A stretch of DNA of 64,000 nt from Brasilonema sp. UFV-L1 (GTDB lineage Bacteria; Cyanobacteriota; Cyanobacteriia; Cyanobacteriales; Nostocaceae), in NCBI RefSeq assembly GCF_012912105.1, contig NZ_QMEA01000009.1, forward strand, positions 1 through 64,000, read 5' to 3'. A program made the position numbers and the translations under genes. Under the pieces are notes generated by a model. The model did no database searches. It worked only from the letters and a program-made list of their open reading frames with translations, and was not told the DNA's origin. Below, in pieces: positions 9,430-17,946 of this stretch; position 1 is the stretch's first letter; every line of letters starts with the position of its first letter.

Positions 9430-11616
9430 ATGGATTCTAGTCATGAAGAGCAAAGTAGCAAATTTATCACTACTGAGCCATTAAAAGTTAGCACTGAAGC
9501 AGGTGAGCAGAAAGTTTGGGATGCTGTAAAGAGTGCTTTTTCTGATAGAAACTGTATCGGATACTGGCGCTATCCAATTTTCTCGAAGGTTGGAGAAATC
9601 CGTAAAGAACCTGATATTCTGATTGTTGATAAAGAATTCGGTTTAGTGGTTATCGAGGTCTTACCAGTCGTTATTGACCAAGTTGTTGCTATTAATGGTG
9701 ATATTTGGCAGTTGCAAAACTATCACACCACAGAAGCTAACCCTAATCAACGAGCACAACATCAACTGCGAGCGTTGATTGCCTATACAGATCGCGAATC
9801 TGCTATTTGGCGTAAAGTCACCGGACGAGCGATCGCTGTATTACCTCTGATCACCCAAGAACAATGGCAACAAAAAGGTTTTGATCAATTACCTGAGTGT
9901 CCTGTTGTGATATTCCAAGATCAATTAGGTAAAGTTGGTTTAACCGAACGCATTCAACAAACTCCTGCCATAATTCCAGGAGAAAATCTGGAAGATAAAG
10001 ACTGGGAATTGCTACTGTCAGTTATCAGTGGAACACCCGTACTTCGCAAACCTCCTCGTGCGACAGTTTCGACGACAGGCATAACCCGCGCCACTATAAT
10101 GGACAGTTTACGGCAAAGACTATACGAAATAGATTTACAACAAGAACATATTGGTAAAGAAATTCCCCCAGGACCTCAGCGAATTCGCGGTATTGCTGGT
10201 TCAGGTAAAACAGTGTTGCTGTGCCAAAAAGCGGCGATGATGCACCTCAAGCATCCAGATTGGGATATTGCCTTGGTATTTTTTACCCGCTCTCTTTATG
10301 ATTTAATGATTGGGTTACTAGATCAATGGATACGGCGTTTTAGTGGTGGCGAGTTGCAGTATGACCCGAAAACTAATCTTAAGCTGCGAGTACTGCATGC
10401 TTGGGGAGCAAAGGAACATCCTGGTTTGTACAGCACAATTTGCGACTACCACGGTAAAAGACGCGGAACGGTTGTAGATACCAAAGAAGGACAACCTAAC
10501 CGAGGTTTGGCAGACTTATGTAAACGTCTACTCGAAGAGATAAAAATTGAACCGATGTTCGATGCCATCCTGATTGATGAAGGTCAGGATTTAGTGGCTG
10601 AAGATGATTTAAAATATCAAGATAAACAAGCAATTTATTGGTTAGCTTATCAAGCGTTACGACCTGTGAGTGAAGAAACACTAGAGGAGAGGCGCTTAAT
10701 TTGGGCTTATGATGAAGCACAAAGTCTCGATAGTATAGCAGTCCCAAAAGCAAAAGAGGTATTTGGCGAGAACTTAAGCAATCTTTTGAGTAAGCAACCA
10801 CAATATCATGGTGGTATTAAACGTTCTGAGGTGATGCGTCGATGTTACCGCACTCCGGGACCAATTCTCACAGCAGCTCATGCAATTGGTATGGGTTTGC
10901 TACGTTCAGAGGGGATGCTTGCAGGTATCACTAACAAAGATGATTGGAACAAAATTGGTTATGAAGTTAAGGGAGACTTCCGACGTGTTGGTAAGCCGAT
11001 AACTATACATCGACTCCCACAATCTTCACCCAACCCAATTCCTGAACTTTGGGGCAAACCTGTTTTGGAATTTCAAACTTACAGTTCTCGCGAAGAAGAA
11101 ATGACAGTACTGGCCCAGAACATTATGCATAATATTGTTCATGATGGTCTTAATCCTAGCCGTGATATCTTAGTCGTGATTTTAGGTTCTCCTTCCGAGG
11201 CGATGGATTTAGAAACTGAAGTTGCGGGTTTTTTAATGGACCAAAATATTGATGTTTATATCCCCACAGCTTTGACTTTAAATGATTTGGTTCCTCAATG
11301 GCCCAACAACGACCCAGATAAATTCTGGCATGAGGGTGGGGTTACAGTGTCTCGCATCAATCGCGCTAAGGGACATGAAGCTGATATGGTTTATGTGGTG
11401 GGCTTTGATAATGTCGCTCGTAATGAAGATGATGTCAATTGCCGTAACCAATTGTTTGTTGCTTTAACTAGAGCGCGGGGTTGGGCAAATCTGAGTGGTG
11501 TCGGTCATTATCCGATGTATGATGAAATGCGGCAAGTCGTTGCTAGTGGTGATACTTTCACGTTCACTTATAAGCGTCCATCGAAACGTGATATTGGTGA
11601 TGGGGAAGCAGTCTAG
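9430..11616 (+). CDS. NERD-domain superfamily 1 (UvrD-like) helicase
   Basis: The protein is about 728 residues. An N-terminal NERD-like region (about 30-150) contains EPDILIVDKEFGLVVIEVL. The helicase core follows: Walker A GIAGSGKT at about 254-261, Walker B DAILIDEGQD near 378-387, then SRINRAKGHEADMVYV and LFVALTRARG for the C-terminal motifs. Where NERD nucleases usually read ExK, this one reads E-V-L, so the nuclease centre may be altered. I chose the ATG at 9430 because CAGGGA precedes it; a TTG at 9355 would add 25 weak residues. Such proteins are implicated in DNA repair or phage defence. It stands alone. Confidence 0.85.
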   Translation: MDSSHEEQSSKFITTEPLKVSTEAGEQKVWDAVKSAFSDRNCIGYWRYPIFSKVGEIRKEPDILIVDKEFGLVVIEVLPVVIDQVVAINGDIWQLQNYHTTEANPNQRAQHQLRALIAYTDRESAIWRKVTGRAIAVLPLITQEQWQQKGFDQLPECPVVIFQDQLGKVGLTERIQQTPAIIPGENLEDKDWELLLSVISGTPVLRKPPRATVSTTGITRATIMDSLRQRLYEIDLQQEHIGKEIPPGPQRIRGIAGSGKTVLLCQKAAMMHLKHPDWDIALVFFTRSLYDLMIGLLDQWIRRFSGGELQYDPKTNLKLRVLHAWGAKEHPGLYSTICDYHGKRRGTVVDTKEGQPNRGLADLCKRLLEEIKIEPMFDAILIDEGQDLVAEDDLKYQDKQAIYWLAYQALRPVSEETLEERRLIWAYDEAQSLDSIAVPKAKEVFGENLSNLLSKQPQYHGGIKRSEVMRRCYRTPGPILTAAHAIGMGLLRSEGMLAGITNKDDWNKIGYEVKGDFRRVGKPITIHRLPQSSPNPIPELWGKPVLEFQTYSSREEEMTVLAQNIMHNIVHDGLNPSRDILVVILGSPSEAMDLETEVAGFLMDQNIDVYIPTALTLNDLVPQWPNNDPDKFWHEGGVTVSRINRAKGHEADMVYVVGFDNVARNEDDVNCRNQLFVALTRARGWANLSGVGHYPMYDEMRQVVASGDTFTFTYKRPSKRDIGDGEAV

Positions 11617-11942
11617 GAACGGATGCTGTCACAGATGTAGCGGAAAACGCCCTTAGATCGTGACAATATCACTTTGATTGGGGCGATCGCCCCAATCGAG
11701 TTTGTACCTCAATCTCCTCTCCATTCCTCATTTCTTACCCTGTATCCCACATAGCTTTTGTCAGAAATTTTCCATGTGACACTTCAAAGGGCGGAATGTG
11801 GGATAAAATTATCTATTGTGCCATTCTCAAGCAAACCAGGATAATAAATCTATCCAAAAATTAGTCCAAAACCCTTTTATCACTTGGATTTAGGATTTGA
11901 GTGTAATTTCCACAAAGGTGTAATCAATTAAAGGCTAGAAAT
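11617..11942. other. Intergenic region, no gene
   Basis: These 326 bases hold the HIP1-centred palindrome at 11676-11697 and otherwise AT-rich sequence. Nothing else is recognised. Confidence 0.5.
11676..11697. repeat. Perfect 22-bp palindrome around HIP1
   Basis: The sequence reads GATTGGGG, then CGATCG, then CCCCAATC, a perfect self-complementary palindrome centred on the HIP1 octamer. It lies 60 bp past the helicase stop codon and could act as a hairpin, but no T-run follows. Confidence 0.7.
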
Positions 11943-12260
11943 ATGACGTTGCTATCACCCAAGGGCGAATATAACTATAAATCGCACCTTGCTGATACAG
12001 TTTACGAAGAAAAACTACGTCAAAGTTTTGCTTATTGCTCAAATAAATGGGATAATGAAACTTTAAGTTATCATTCAAAAATTAGAAGGCAGTGGTTGTT
12101 AAATACAATCCACGAATATTGTCAAAAGACACTAAAAAATAATTTTCATCTGAAAATATTAGATGGTGGATGCGGCAACCGTCTCTATCTAATAGAGATT
12201 GTAGAAGCTTTAGGAAATATTTATGGTGTAGGCGTTGAGCTAACTATATTCAGGCTTTAG
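11943..12260 (+). pseudogene. Truncated SAM-dependent methyltransferase
   Basis: The open frame gives 105 residues. The end has the SAM-binding glycine-rich motif (LKILDGGCGNRLYL), then strand 2 (YGVGVEL), after which the frame stops. A class I methyltransferase needs another 100 or more residues, and I see no continuation before the next gene at 12408. The preserved start and motif I suggest a recently shortened gene. It sits just upstream of the ribA-ribD fusion operon. A short functional protein is possible but unlikely. Confidence 0.65.
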
Positions 12261-12407
12261 TAGATAGCGATGCTCTTCAAAAGAGTTTCAGCAAAAAAAT
12301 AGTTTAATATAGGTTTTGAGTATTTCAAAAAGTTTAAAGAATCTGTAATCTCTCTTAGTAGAAGCTATTTAAGCACAAGTAAAGAATTGAGAAAATTCTC
12401 ATAAATT

Positions 12408-14132
12408 ATGAGCAACCAAAAACCAATTACAGAAAGTGCATTTGCAGAAACTGTAGCGATCGCCAAATTACCCAGCGAATTTGGTCAGTTCAAAATTTAT
12501 GGTTACCGTAATACTCTGGACAATTCAGAAAACCTTGCCATCATCAAGGGAGAAGTGGAAAAGTTCGACAACCCGTTAATGGTAAGAATACACTCGGAAT
12601 GCCTAACGGGGGATGCCTTGGGTTCTCTGCGCTGTGATTGTGGAATGCAGTTGCAAACAGCACTGAGGATGATTGAAAAAGCAGGTCAAGGGGTGATAAT
12701 TTATTTGGCGCAAGAGGGGAGAGGGATTGGTTTGTTGAATAAGGTGAAAGCCTATTCTTTGCAAGATTTGGGACTGGATACAGTAGAAGCAAATGAACGT
12801 TTGGGATTCTCTGCTGACCTCCGGGACTACAGCATGGCGGCGCAAATACTTAGGGATTTAGGGGTGAATCAAATTCGCTTGATTACTAATAATCCTCGCA
12901 AAATAGCTCGTTTGCAAAACTACGGTATTGAGGTAGTCGAACGAATTCCCTTAGCGATTGAACCCAATGACTACAATTTCAATTATTTGACGACTAAAAC
13001 CACGAAGCTGGGGCATCTTCTCGAATTAAAAACCCGACAATCTCTAGCAATAAATGCGTTTAAAATTGATGATCATTTAGACGATATTTGGTCGGCATTG
13101 CTGGAATGTAAAGAGGCAATGAAAAATGAATCTCCCCAAAAGAATGAGTATTGGGCTTTTTTTGGGAATGCTGAAAGTCCGTGGAGTTTCCAAAAAGTTT
13201 CTAACAAAAAGGTACCCAAGATTCCGGAAAGTGATTTCTTGATTATCGTCGATTTGACAAATGATTTTTGTCAAAACTTGAATTTTGCCAATCAGGTATT
13301 TTCTCAAGTACACTCTGCCATTGTATTCAAAAGCGGCTTCCCTTTGAAAACTGATTTCGTGCAAGATGCTCAGTGTTTTAAAGGAATGTGGAGCAGCGAT
13401 GGATGGCAAATATTTTCCTTATATATAAGGCTTTTAGTTGCTCAACGAGAAGCTTACCTAGAAAAGCGTCCATTTCTGATGGCTCACTTGGCACAATCTC
13501 TGGACGGCAGAATTGCAGCAATCAATGGACATTCTCAATGGCTTAGCAACGAGGCTAACTTGAAACATGCTCATCGTCTGCGTGCTCTTCATGATGCCGT
13601 TATGGTAGGGGCACTAACAGCAACACTCGACAACCCTAAACTAACCGTTCGTTTAGTAACAGGTAAGCATCCAATTCCTGTCATTATTGAAGGACAAAGC
13701 GATTTGAAGCTGGATGATTTGCAGATGATGGCAGTCCATGAAAAAGTTATTGTGTTGTATCCTCAAGGAAAGCAAGATCGAGTCATACCAAAAGCAGTCA
13801 AAGACAAAATTTTAGAGATTCCTATTTCTCCCAAAACAGACTCTCAAAAAAATAGCGTTTTGGCTCCTTCAGAAATATTAAACGTTTTATACGAAAATGG
13901 CATTTCTAGTATTTTTTTGGAGGGTGGAGGACAAACCGTATCCTATTTCTTGCAAGCTGATTGCATAGAGGTATTGCATCTCCATTTTTCTCCTTTGATT
14001 TTGGGTTCTGGACGGTCGAGTTTTACCCTTCCAGTTATAGACTCCATCAATAAAGGACTCCGTTTTCAAATGAAATACTTCGATCTTGATGGAGAAATTT
14101 TGATAGAACTTTCGCATCTCAATAAGAACTGA
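12408..14132 (+). CDS. GTP cyclohydrolase II fused to RibD-type reductase domain
   Basis: Residues 1-210 are a full GTP cyclohydrolase II. The zinc cysteines C65, C76 and C78 lie in ECLTGDALGSLRCDC, followed by AQEGRGIGL and YLTTKTTKLGHLL. This enzyme opens GTP to 2,5-diamino-6-ribosylamino-pyrimidinone phosphate. A linker of about 140 residues is not recognised. Residues from about 353 to the end resemble the RibD C-terminal reductase (MAHLAQSLDGRIAA, then FLEGGGQTVSYFL), which reduces the ribosyl to a ribityl chain. The zinc deaminase half of RibD and the DHBP synthase usually fused to RibA are both absent. This suggests a dedicated pathway rather than standard riboflavin supply. It heads a cluster with a dehydrogenase, PTPS homologue and glycosyltransferase. 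Confidence 0.88.
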   Translation: MSNQKPITESAFAETVAIAKLPSEFGQFKIYGYRNTLDNSENLAIIKGEVEKFDNPLMVRIHSECLTGDALGSLRCDCGMQLQTALRMIEKAGQGVIIYLAQEGRGIGLLNKVKAYSLQDLGLDTVEANERLGFSADLRDYSMAAQILRDLGVNQIRLITNNPRKIARLQNYGIEVVERIPLAIEPNDYNFNYLTTKTTKLGHLLELKTRQSLAINAFKIDDHLDDIWSALLECKEAMKNESPQKNEYWAFFGNAESPWSFQKVSNKKVPKIPESDFLIIVDLTNDFCQNLNFANQVFSQVHSAIVFKSGFPLKTDFVQDAQCFKGMWSSDGWQIFSLYIRLLVAQREAYLEKRPFLMAHLAQSLDGRIAAINGHSQWLSNEANLKHAHRLRALHDAVMVGALTATLDNPKLTVRLVTGKHPIPVIIEGQSDLKLDDLQMMAVHEKVIVLYPQGKQDRVIPKAVKDKILEIPISPKTDSQKNSVLAPSEILNVLYENGISSIFLEGGGQTVSYFLQADCIEVLHLHFSPLILGSGRSSFTLPVIDSINKGLRFQMKYFDLDGEILIELSHLNKN

Positions 14133-14231
14133 CCCATTTGATTTGCTCGTTAAGGCTGAACAGATACGTTGAGGAGAGAAATTAACCGTTTTTGCTCTCG
14201 CTTAAGACTACGCAATTGAGATGTACAAAAG

Positions 14232-15239
14232 ATGTCTACAAATTCTGCCGCTTATGCCTACTGGTTAGTCTCTCCAAGCGTTGGTGAAATTAGAGAAACC
14301 TCACTAACACCCTTGCTTAGAGAACCTCTGTTTTTGGAAACGCTATACAGTGGTATTAGTCCGGGTACAGAACGGCTGGTAGGTCAAGCAAAAGTCCCCG
14401 AAGAATGCTGGGAAACGATGCGCTGTTGGTATATGGAAGGCAGTTTTGCCTTACCTTTAAAGTATGGTTATAGTCTTGTCGGTCAAGCTTATGAAGGTTT
14501 CAATCAGGGTAAACGATTTTTTGTCATGCATCCCCACCAATCGAGAGTCGTAGTGGAGAGTTCTGATGCTTTAGAATTGCCAGATTGGTTACCTAGCAAG
14601 CGGGCAACTTTAATTCCCAACACGGAAACAGCCCTGAATGCTGTCTGGGATGCCGAAGTGAGTCAGAAAGATAGCTTCGCTGCTGCGCTTTGCGCAGATC
14701 GCATCTTAATTGTTGGTGCAGGTATTGTAGGTATTCTCATTAGCTTTGTCCTCAGCAAAGAGTATGGCATTGGGGCAGACTTTTTAGAACAGGATCAGCA
14801 GCGAATTCAATATCTAAAACAACTACCTTGGCTACAAAATTCTCGCTTAGCAACCGACTATAAAGAAGGCAATTACAATATCGTTTTCCATACCAGCGCT
14901 TCTGCTTCTGGACTTCAGAGTGCAATTAATGCACTAACTTTTGAAGGTCGCTGTATTGAACTGAGTTGGTACGGAACACAATCAGTTTCCTTGCAATTGG
15001 GTGGTTCCTTTCATTACCAGCGCAAACAAATTATCGCTTCTCAAGTTTCCGCGATCGCCAAACCCATGCGAAAGCTAATTGACTATCGCCAGCGTAAAGA
15101 ACAAGTTTTGAGCTTGCTCGCAGATGCAGCCGTAGATATTCTCCTGGAACCTGTGATTTCTTTTAGAGACTTGCCACAATTTATGTCACAGTTATATCAG
15201 CGTCAAGTGCATCCAGTTTCGCCGTTAGTTGAGTATTAA
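14232..15239 (+). CDS. BchC-like medium-chain dehydrogenase
   Basis: The 335-residue protein is of the MDR (zinc alcohol dehydrogenase-like) superfamily. The N-terminal GroES-like part contains SGISPGTERL, a signature of BchC-like members that lack the classic zinc ligands. The nucleotide-binding Rossmann motif is ILIVGAGIVG, near residue 155. The glycine-rich fingerprint predicts NAD(P) use. Substrate is unknown; from its neighbours it may oxidise a side chain of a GTP-derived ring compound. It starts 99 bp after the cyclohydrolase fusion and ends 5 bp before the PTPS homologue. Confidence 0.8.
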   Translation: MSTNSAAYAYWLVSPSVGEIRETSLTPLLREPLFLETLYSGISPGTERLVGQAKVPEECWETMRCWYMEGSFALPLKYGYSLVGQAYEGFNQGKRFFVMHPHQSRVVVESSDALELPDWLPSKRATLIPNTETALNAVWDAEVSQKDSFAAALCADRILIVGAGIVGILISFVLSKEYGIGADFLEQDQQRIQYLKQLPWLQNSRLATDYKEGNYNIVFHTSASASGLQSAINALTFEGRCIELSWYGTQSVSLQLGGSFHYQRKQIIASQVSAIAKPMRKLIDYRQRKEQVLSLLADAAVDILLEPVISFRDLPQFMSQLYQRQVHPVSPLVEY

Positions 15240-15244
15240 AAATT

Positions 15245-15622
15245 ATGTTTTCTGTTGCAGTAAAAGACCATATCATGATTGCCCATAGCTTCCAAGGAGA
15301 AATTTTTGGACCCGCTCAAAAGCTGCACGGAGCAACCTATATAATCACAGCTGAATTTAAAGTAGCTCAGTTGGATAAAGATGGCTTAGTGATTGATATC
15401 GGTCAGGCGATCGCAATTCTCAAAGAAGTTCTAGAACCGTTAAATTACCAAAATCTAGATACTCTTGAACAATTTAAGGGTATCAATACAACAACGGAAT
15501 ACATGGGTTATTATATCCACCAACAAATTAGCAAAAAGGTCGGCTCTTTTTTTAAAGGCTCTCTCAAAATCACCCTGGAGGAAAGCCATATAGCTTGGGG
15601 AAGCTATGAAGCAGAGGTATGA
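15245..15622 (+). CDS. Degenerate 6-pyruvoyl-tetrahydropterin synthase/QueD homologue
   Basis: The 125-residue protein has the T-fold pattern of PTPS/QueD: IAHSF with H14, LHGATY with H28, LDKDGLVIDIGQ and the C-terminal ITLEES. Two features depart from the family. The protein has no cysteine, so the usual catalytic Cys is missing. The HGH zinc motif reads H28-G-A30, so one of three zinc ligands is lost. It probably does not catalyse the normal pterin reaction as described; it may bind a pyrimidine or pterin ring or do different chemistry. Spacing of 5 and 8 bp to its neighbours shows a tight operon. Confidence 0.78.
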   Translation: MFSVAVKDHIMIAHSFQGEIFGPAQKLHGATYIITAEFKVAQLDKDGLVIDIGQAIAILKEVLEPLNYQNLDTLEQFKGINTTTEYMGYYIHQQISKKVGSFFKGSLKITLEESHIAWGSYEAEV

Positions 15623-15630
15623 ACTGAAAT

Positions 15631-16677
15631 ATGATCTATTTTATTCAGCCTAAACTAAATTTCACATCAGGAGGGTCGCTCTACAATTTAGAAATTGTCA
15701 AGCGCTTGGAGGAGGAAGGCAAAGGAGAGAATTTTTTTTATCCCTTAAATGGATCTGTTTCTGGGCTTCTTGAACATTTGAGTACTTTGCCGTCTAATTG
15801 TATCCTTGTGATTGACGCACTCTACTTGACAATTCCTGAGTTCAATGCTTCCTTAAAGGAATTTCTTCCCTATGCTCAACGGACTTACTTGATGCTCCAC
15901 CATCTTGAGTCATTGAATACCTACTACTCGACTCAGGAAAAGAAAGCGCTCTGGAGTGATGAAGCGCGGTGGTTAAAAGCTATGAAGGGTATTATCGTTC
16001 CTAGTTTCCAACTGCGGAATTATATGTTAAGTGGTGGCATCGAAACAGATAAAATCGTGGTAGCATCACCTGGTATCGATAAGGCTCAAGCTTGCCATTT
16101 GCCTAATCTTAAAGACCGCTCGGAAAATGAGCAGATAACTCTAATTACCATAGGAACCTTCTATCGACGCAAAGGCCAACTTGAATTAGTGGAAATGTTA
16201 GCCCAGATGGAAACAAAGAATTTTAGGCTGCATTTGATTGGTGAGTGCGAAGAAGAAGACTACAAACAGAAGACTCTGGCGTTAATCAAGCGTGCGGGAC
16301 TACAAGATGCCGTCATTGTTCATGGGCTTGTTCCTCAGAAGACTATGTTGGAGTTGTTGTCCCAGTCCGATCTTTATATCTCCCCAGCTACCTATGAGAG
16401 TTATGGTATGGCCACAGCTGAAGCAGTTGCTCATGGGTTACCAGTATTAGCTTATGCAACTGGAGCAATTGCTGACTGGATTGAGGATGGAGTCAATGGG
16501 ATACTGATTGAGCTAGGTCAGCAAGAAGAATTTTTCATGGCACTCAAAAGGTTACTTACAGATCGTAGTGAACTTAATCAGTTACGGAAAGAAGCTTTAA
16601 ATCGTACTGTAAACTTATCCTTTAACGATTGGAATCAAACTTATAGAGATTTTTTACAAGCATTTACAAATGACTAG
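15631..16677 (+). CDS. Family 4 glycosyltransferase
   Basis: The 348-residue protein has a GT-B fold. The C-terminal nucleotide-sugar half shows IGTFYRRKGQ, LHLIGECEEEDY, VIVHGLVPQ and the E-x7-E motif (ATYESYGMATAEAVAHG), typical of retaining GT4 enzymes. The N-terminal acceptor half is short (about 150 residues). It starts 8 bp after the PTPS homologue and probably glycosylates the product of this operon. Cyanobacteria are known to make pterin glycosides, which fits but does not prove that role. Confidence 0.85.
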   Translation: MIYFIQPKLNFTSGGSLYNLEIVKRLEEEGKGENFFYPLNGSVSGLLEHLSTLPSNCILVIDALYLTIPEFNASLKEFLPYAQRTYLMLHHLESLNTYYSTQEKKALWSDEARWLKAMKGIIVPSFQLRNYMLSGGIETDKIVVASPGIDKAQACHLPNLKDRSENEQITLITIGTFYRRKGQLELVEMLAQMETKNFRLHLIGECEEEDYKQKTLALIKRAGLQDAVIVHGLVPQKTMLELLSQSDLYISPATYESYGMATAEAVAHGLPVLAYATGAIADWIEDGVNGILIELGQQEEFFMALKRLLTDRSELNQLRKEALNRTVNLSFNDWNQTYRDFLQAFTND

Positions 16678-17024
16678 TACCGCTGCCTTGGAAGTCAAAA
16701 GCATGCCCTTGTTAGCGCAGCGTGCCGTAGGCAGCGTTTGCGCAGCGCCCCCGAACGGGGCTAGCGAAGGGTCAAAAGCATGCCCTTGAGCGATAGCGTT
16801 GCGGTCAAAAGTAGTATATATCAAGACTTTTGGCTGTTTCAAATGGTGAATCCAGCGCTGCAGGAGGGTTTCCCTCCGTAGGCGACTGGTGTTAGCGTAG
16901 CGAGACCGGAGGTCTTCCCCGATAGCCGTAAGGCGTGGCGTTAGCCATAGGGTTGCTTTATTTCCGCCGCGTTGTACTAGACAGATATAATAACATCTAA
17001 GTTATGATTTGATCGGGGTTGATA
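16678..17024. repeat. Cluster of GC-rich palindromic repeats
   Basis: This gene-free stretch holds an exact 18-base direct repeat (GTCAAAAGCATGCCCTTG at 16694-16711 and 16771-16788), a third partial copy at 16804, the hairpin GGAGGG-TTT-CCCTCC at 16863-16877 and motifs such as TTAGCGCAGCG, GTGCCGTAGGC and GGGGCTAGCGAAGG. Similar text occurs near 1290-1430, 29880, 35045-35130 and 59930-60030. It looks like stacked dispersed repeats between the operon and the broken methyltransferase. Confidence 0.75.
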
Positions 17025-17711
17025 ATGAAATGGGAAGAAACTTTTACTTGGAACGGAAAATCTTTACCATACAATCGAATTCCTTATAATAATACTGCGG
17101 AGCGCTCGATTGAAATACCAATTGTACTAAATTTTCTATCTACTAATGGTAAGGTAGAAGATAAATTACTTGAAGTAGGAAATGTACTTTGTAACTATGA
17201 GAACTAATACAATAAAATATCTCGCACAGTAGTTGACAAATATGAAATAGCTACAGGTGTTCTAAACATAGACTTAATGGATGTCTCTGCTGTGGAAAAA
17301 TATGATCTGATAGTAAGCATATCAACAGTTGAGCATATAGGACAAAACTGGGCTAATTTTGAAAGTTCTATAGAGCGAGATTTAGAAGCTCCTCTTAAAG
17401 CTATTGTTAAAATTTACAGTCTGTTGAATATTGCTGGAAAAGCTATTATTACCGTCCCTTTTGGGAAATTCACTGATGGGATTTGGTATATTCAATTTAA
17501 CCAAGATTATTTAGAATTGCTTATAAAAAAATACAAATTGCCTGAAAGAGCCATTCAAGTAAGTTACTTCAGACGTATTGCTTCAGAAGTAGAAACTGAT
17601 AATCCTTATCAAATTTGGATACAGACAAATCAAGATGAGCTAAAAAATGTTTGTTATGATTCTCCTTATAGTTGTGCTAATGGATTAGCTGTTATAGAAC
17701 TTAAAAGATAG
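17025..17711 (+). pseudogene. Methyltransferase-like gene with one in-frame stop
   Basis: Two stretches in the same frame form one protein when read through a single TAA at 17205-17207. The first reads KWEETFTWNGKSLPYN and ends LLEVGNVLCNYEN. The second resumes at once (YNKISRTVVDKYEIA) and contains YDLIVSISTVEHIG, the post-II motif of class I SAM methyltransferases, then AIITVPFGKF. No frameshift is needed, so the lesion is one nonsense codon in a gene of about 228 codons. The ATG at 17025 was preferred over TTG at 17019. Either a recent pseudogene or a sequencing error would explain it. Confidence 0.75.
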
Positions 17712-17946
17712 ATAATTTGTAAGGATTCAGGTAGGGGTGGGTCGTTGACAGGGAATTAGAAAAGATTAGAAGGAATTAGTTCACAAATTAAATTTTTAAA
17801 CTTTTCTATGGTATTGGACTTTGGACAAAAAAAGTTGTTCGCGAATACATGACTTTGTTGGCGAATCCCGTTTACCAAATTGATGATTTGTGAAATAAGT
17901 TCATAGCAATGAGAACAGTACTAAAAATCAGCAGGAAACAATTAAT

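Noticed and set aside
17025-17711. Frameshift between two methyltransferase pieces
   Set aside because: The two pieces are in the same frame; only one stop codon separates them.
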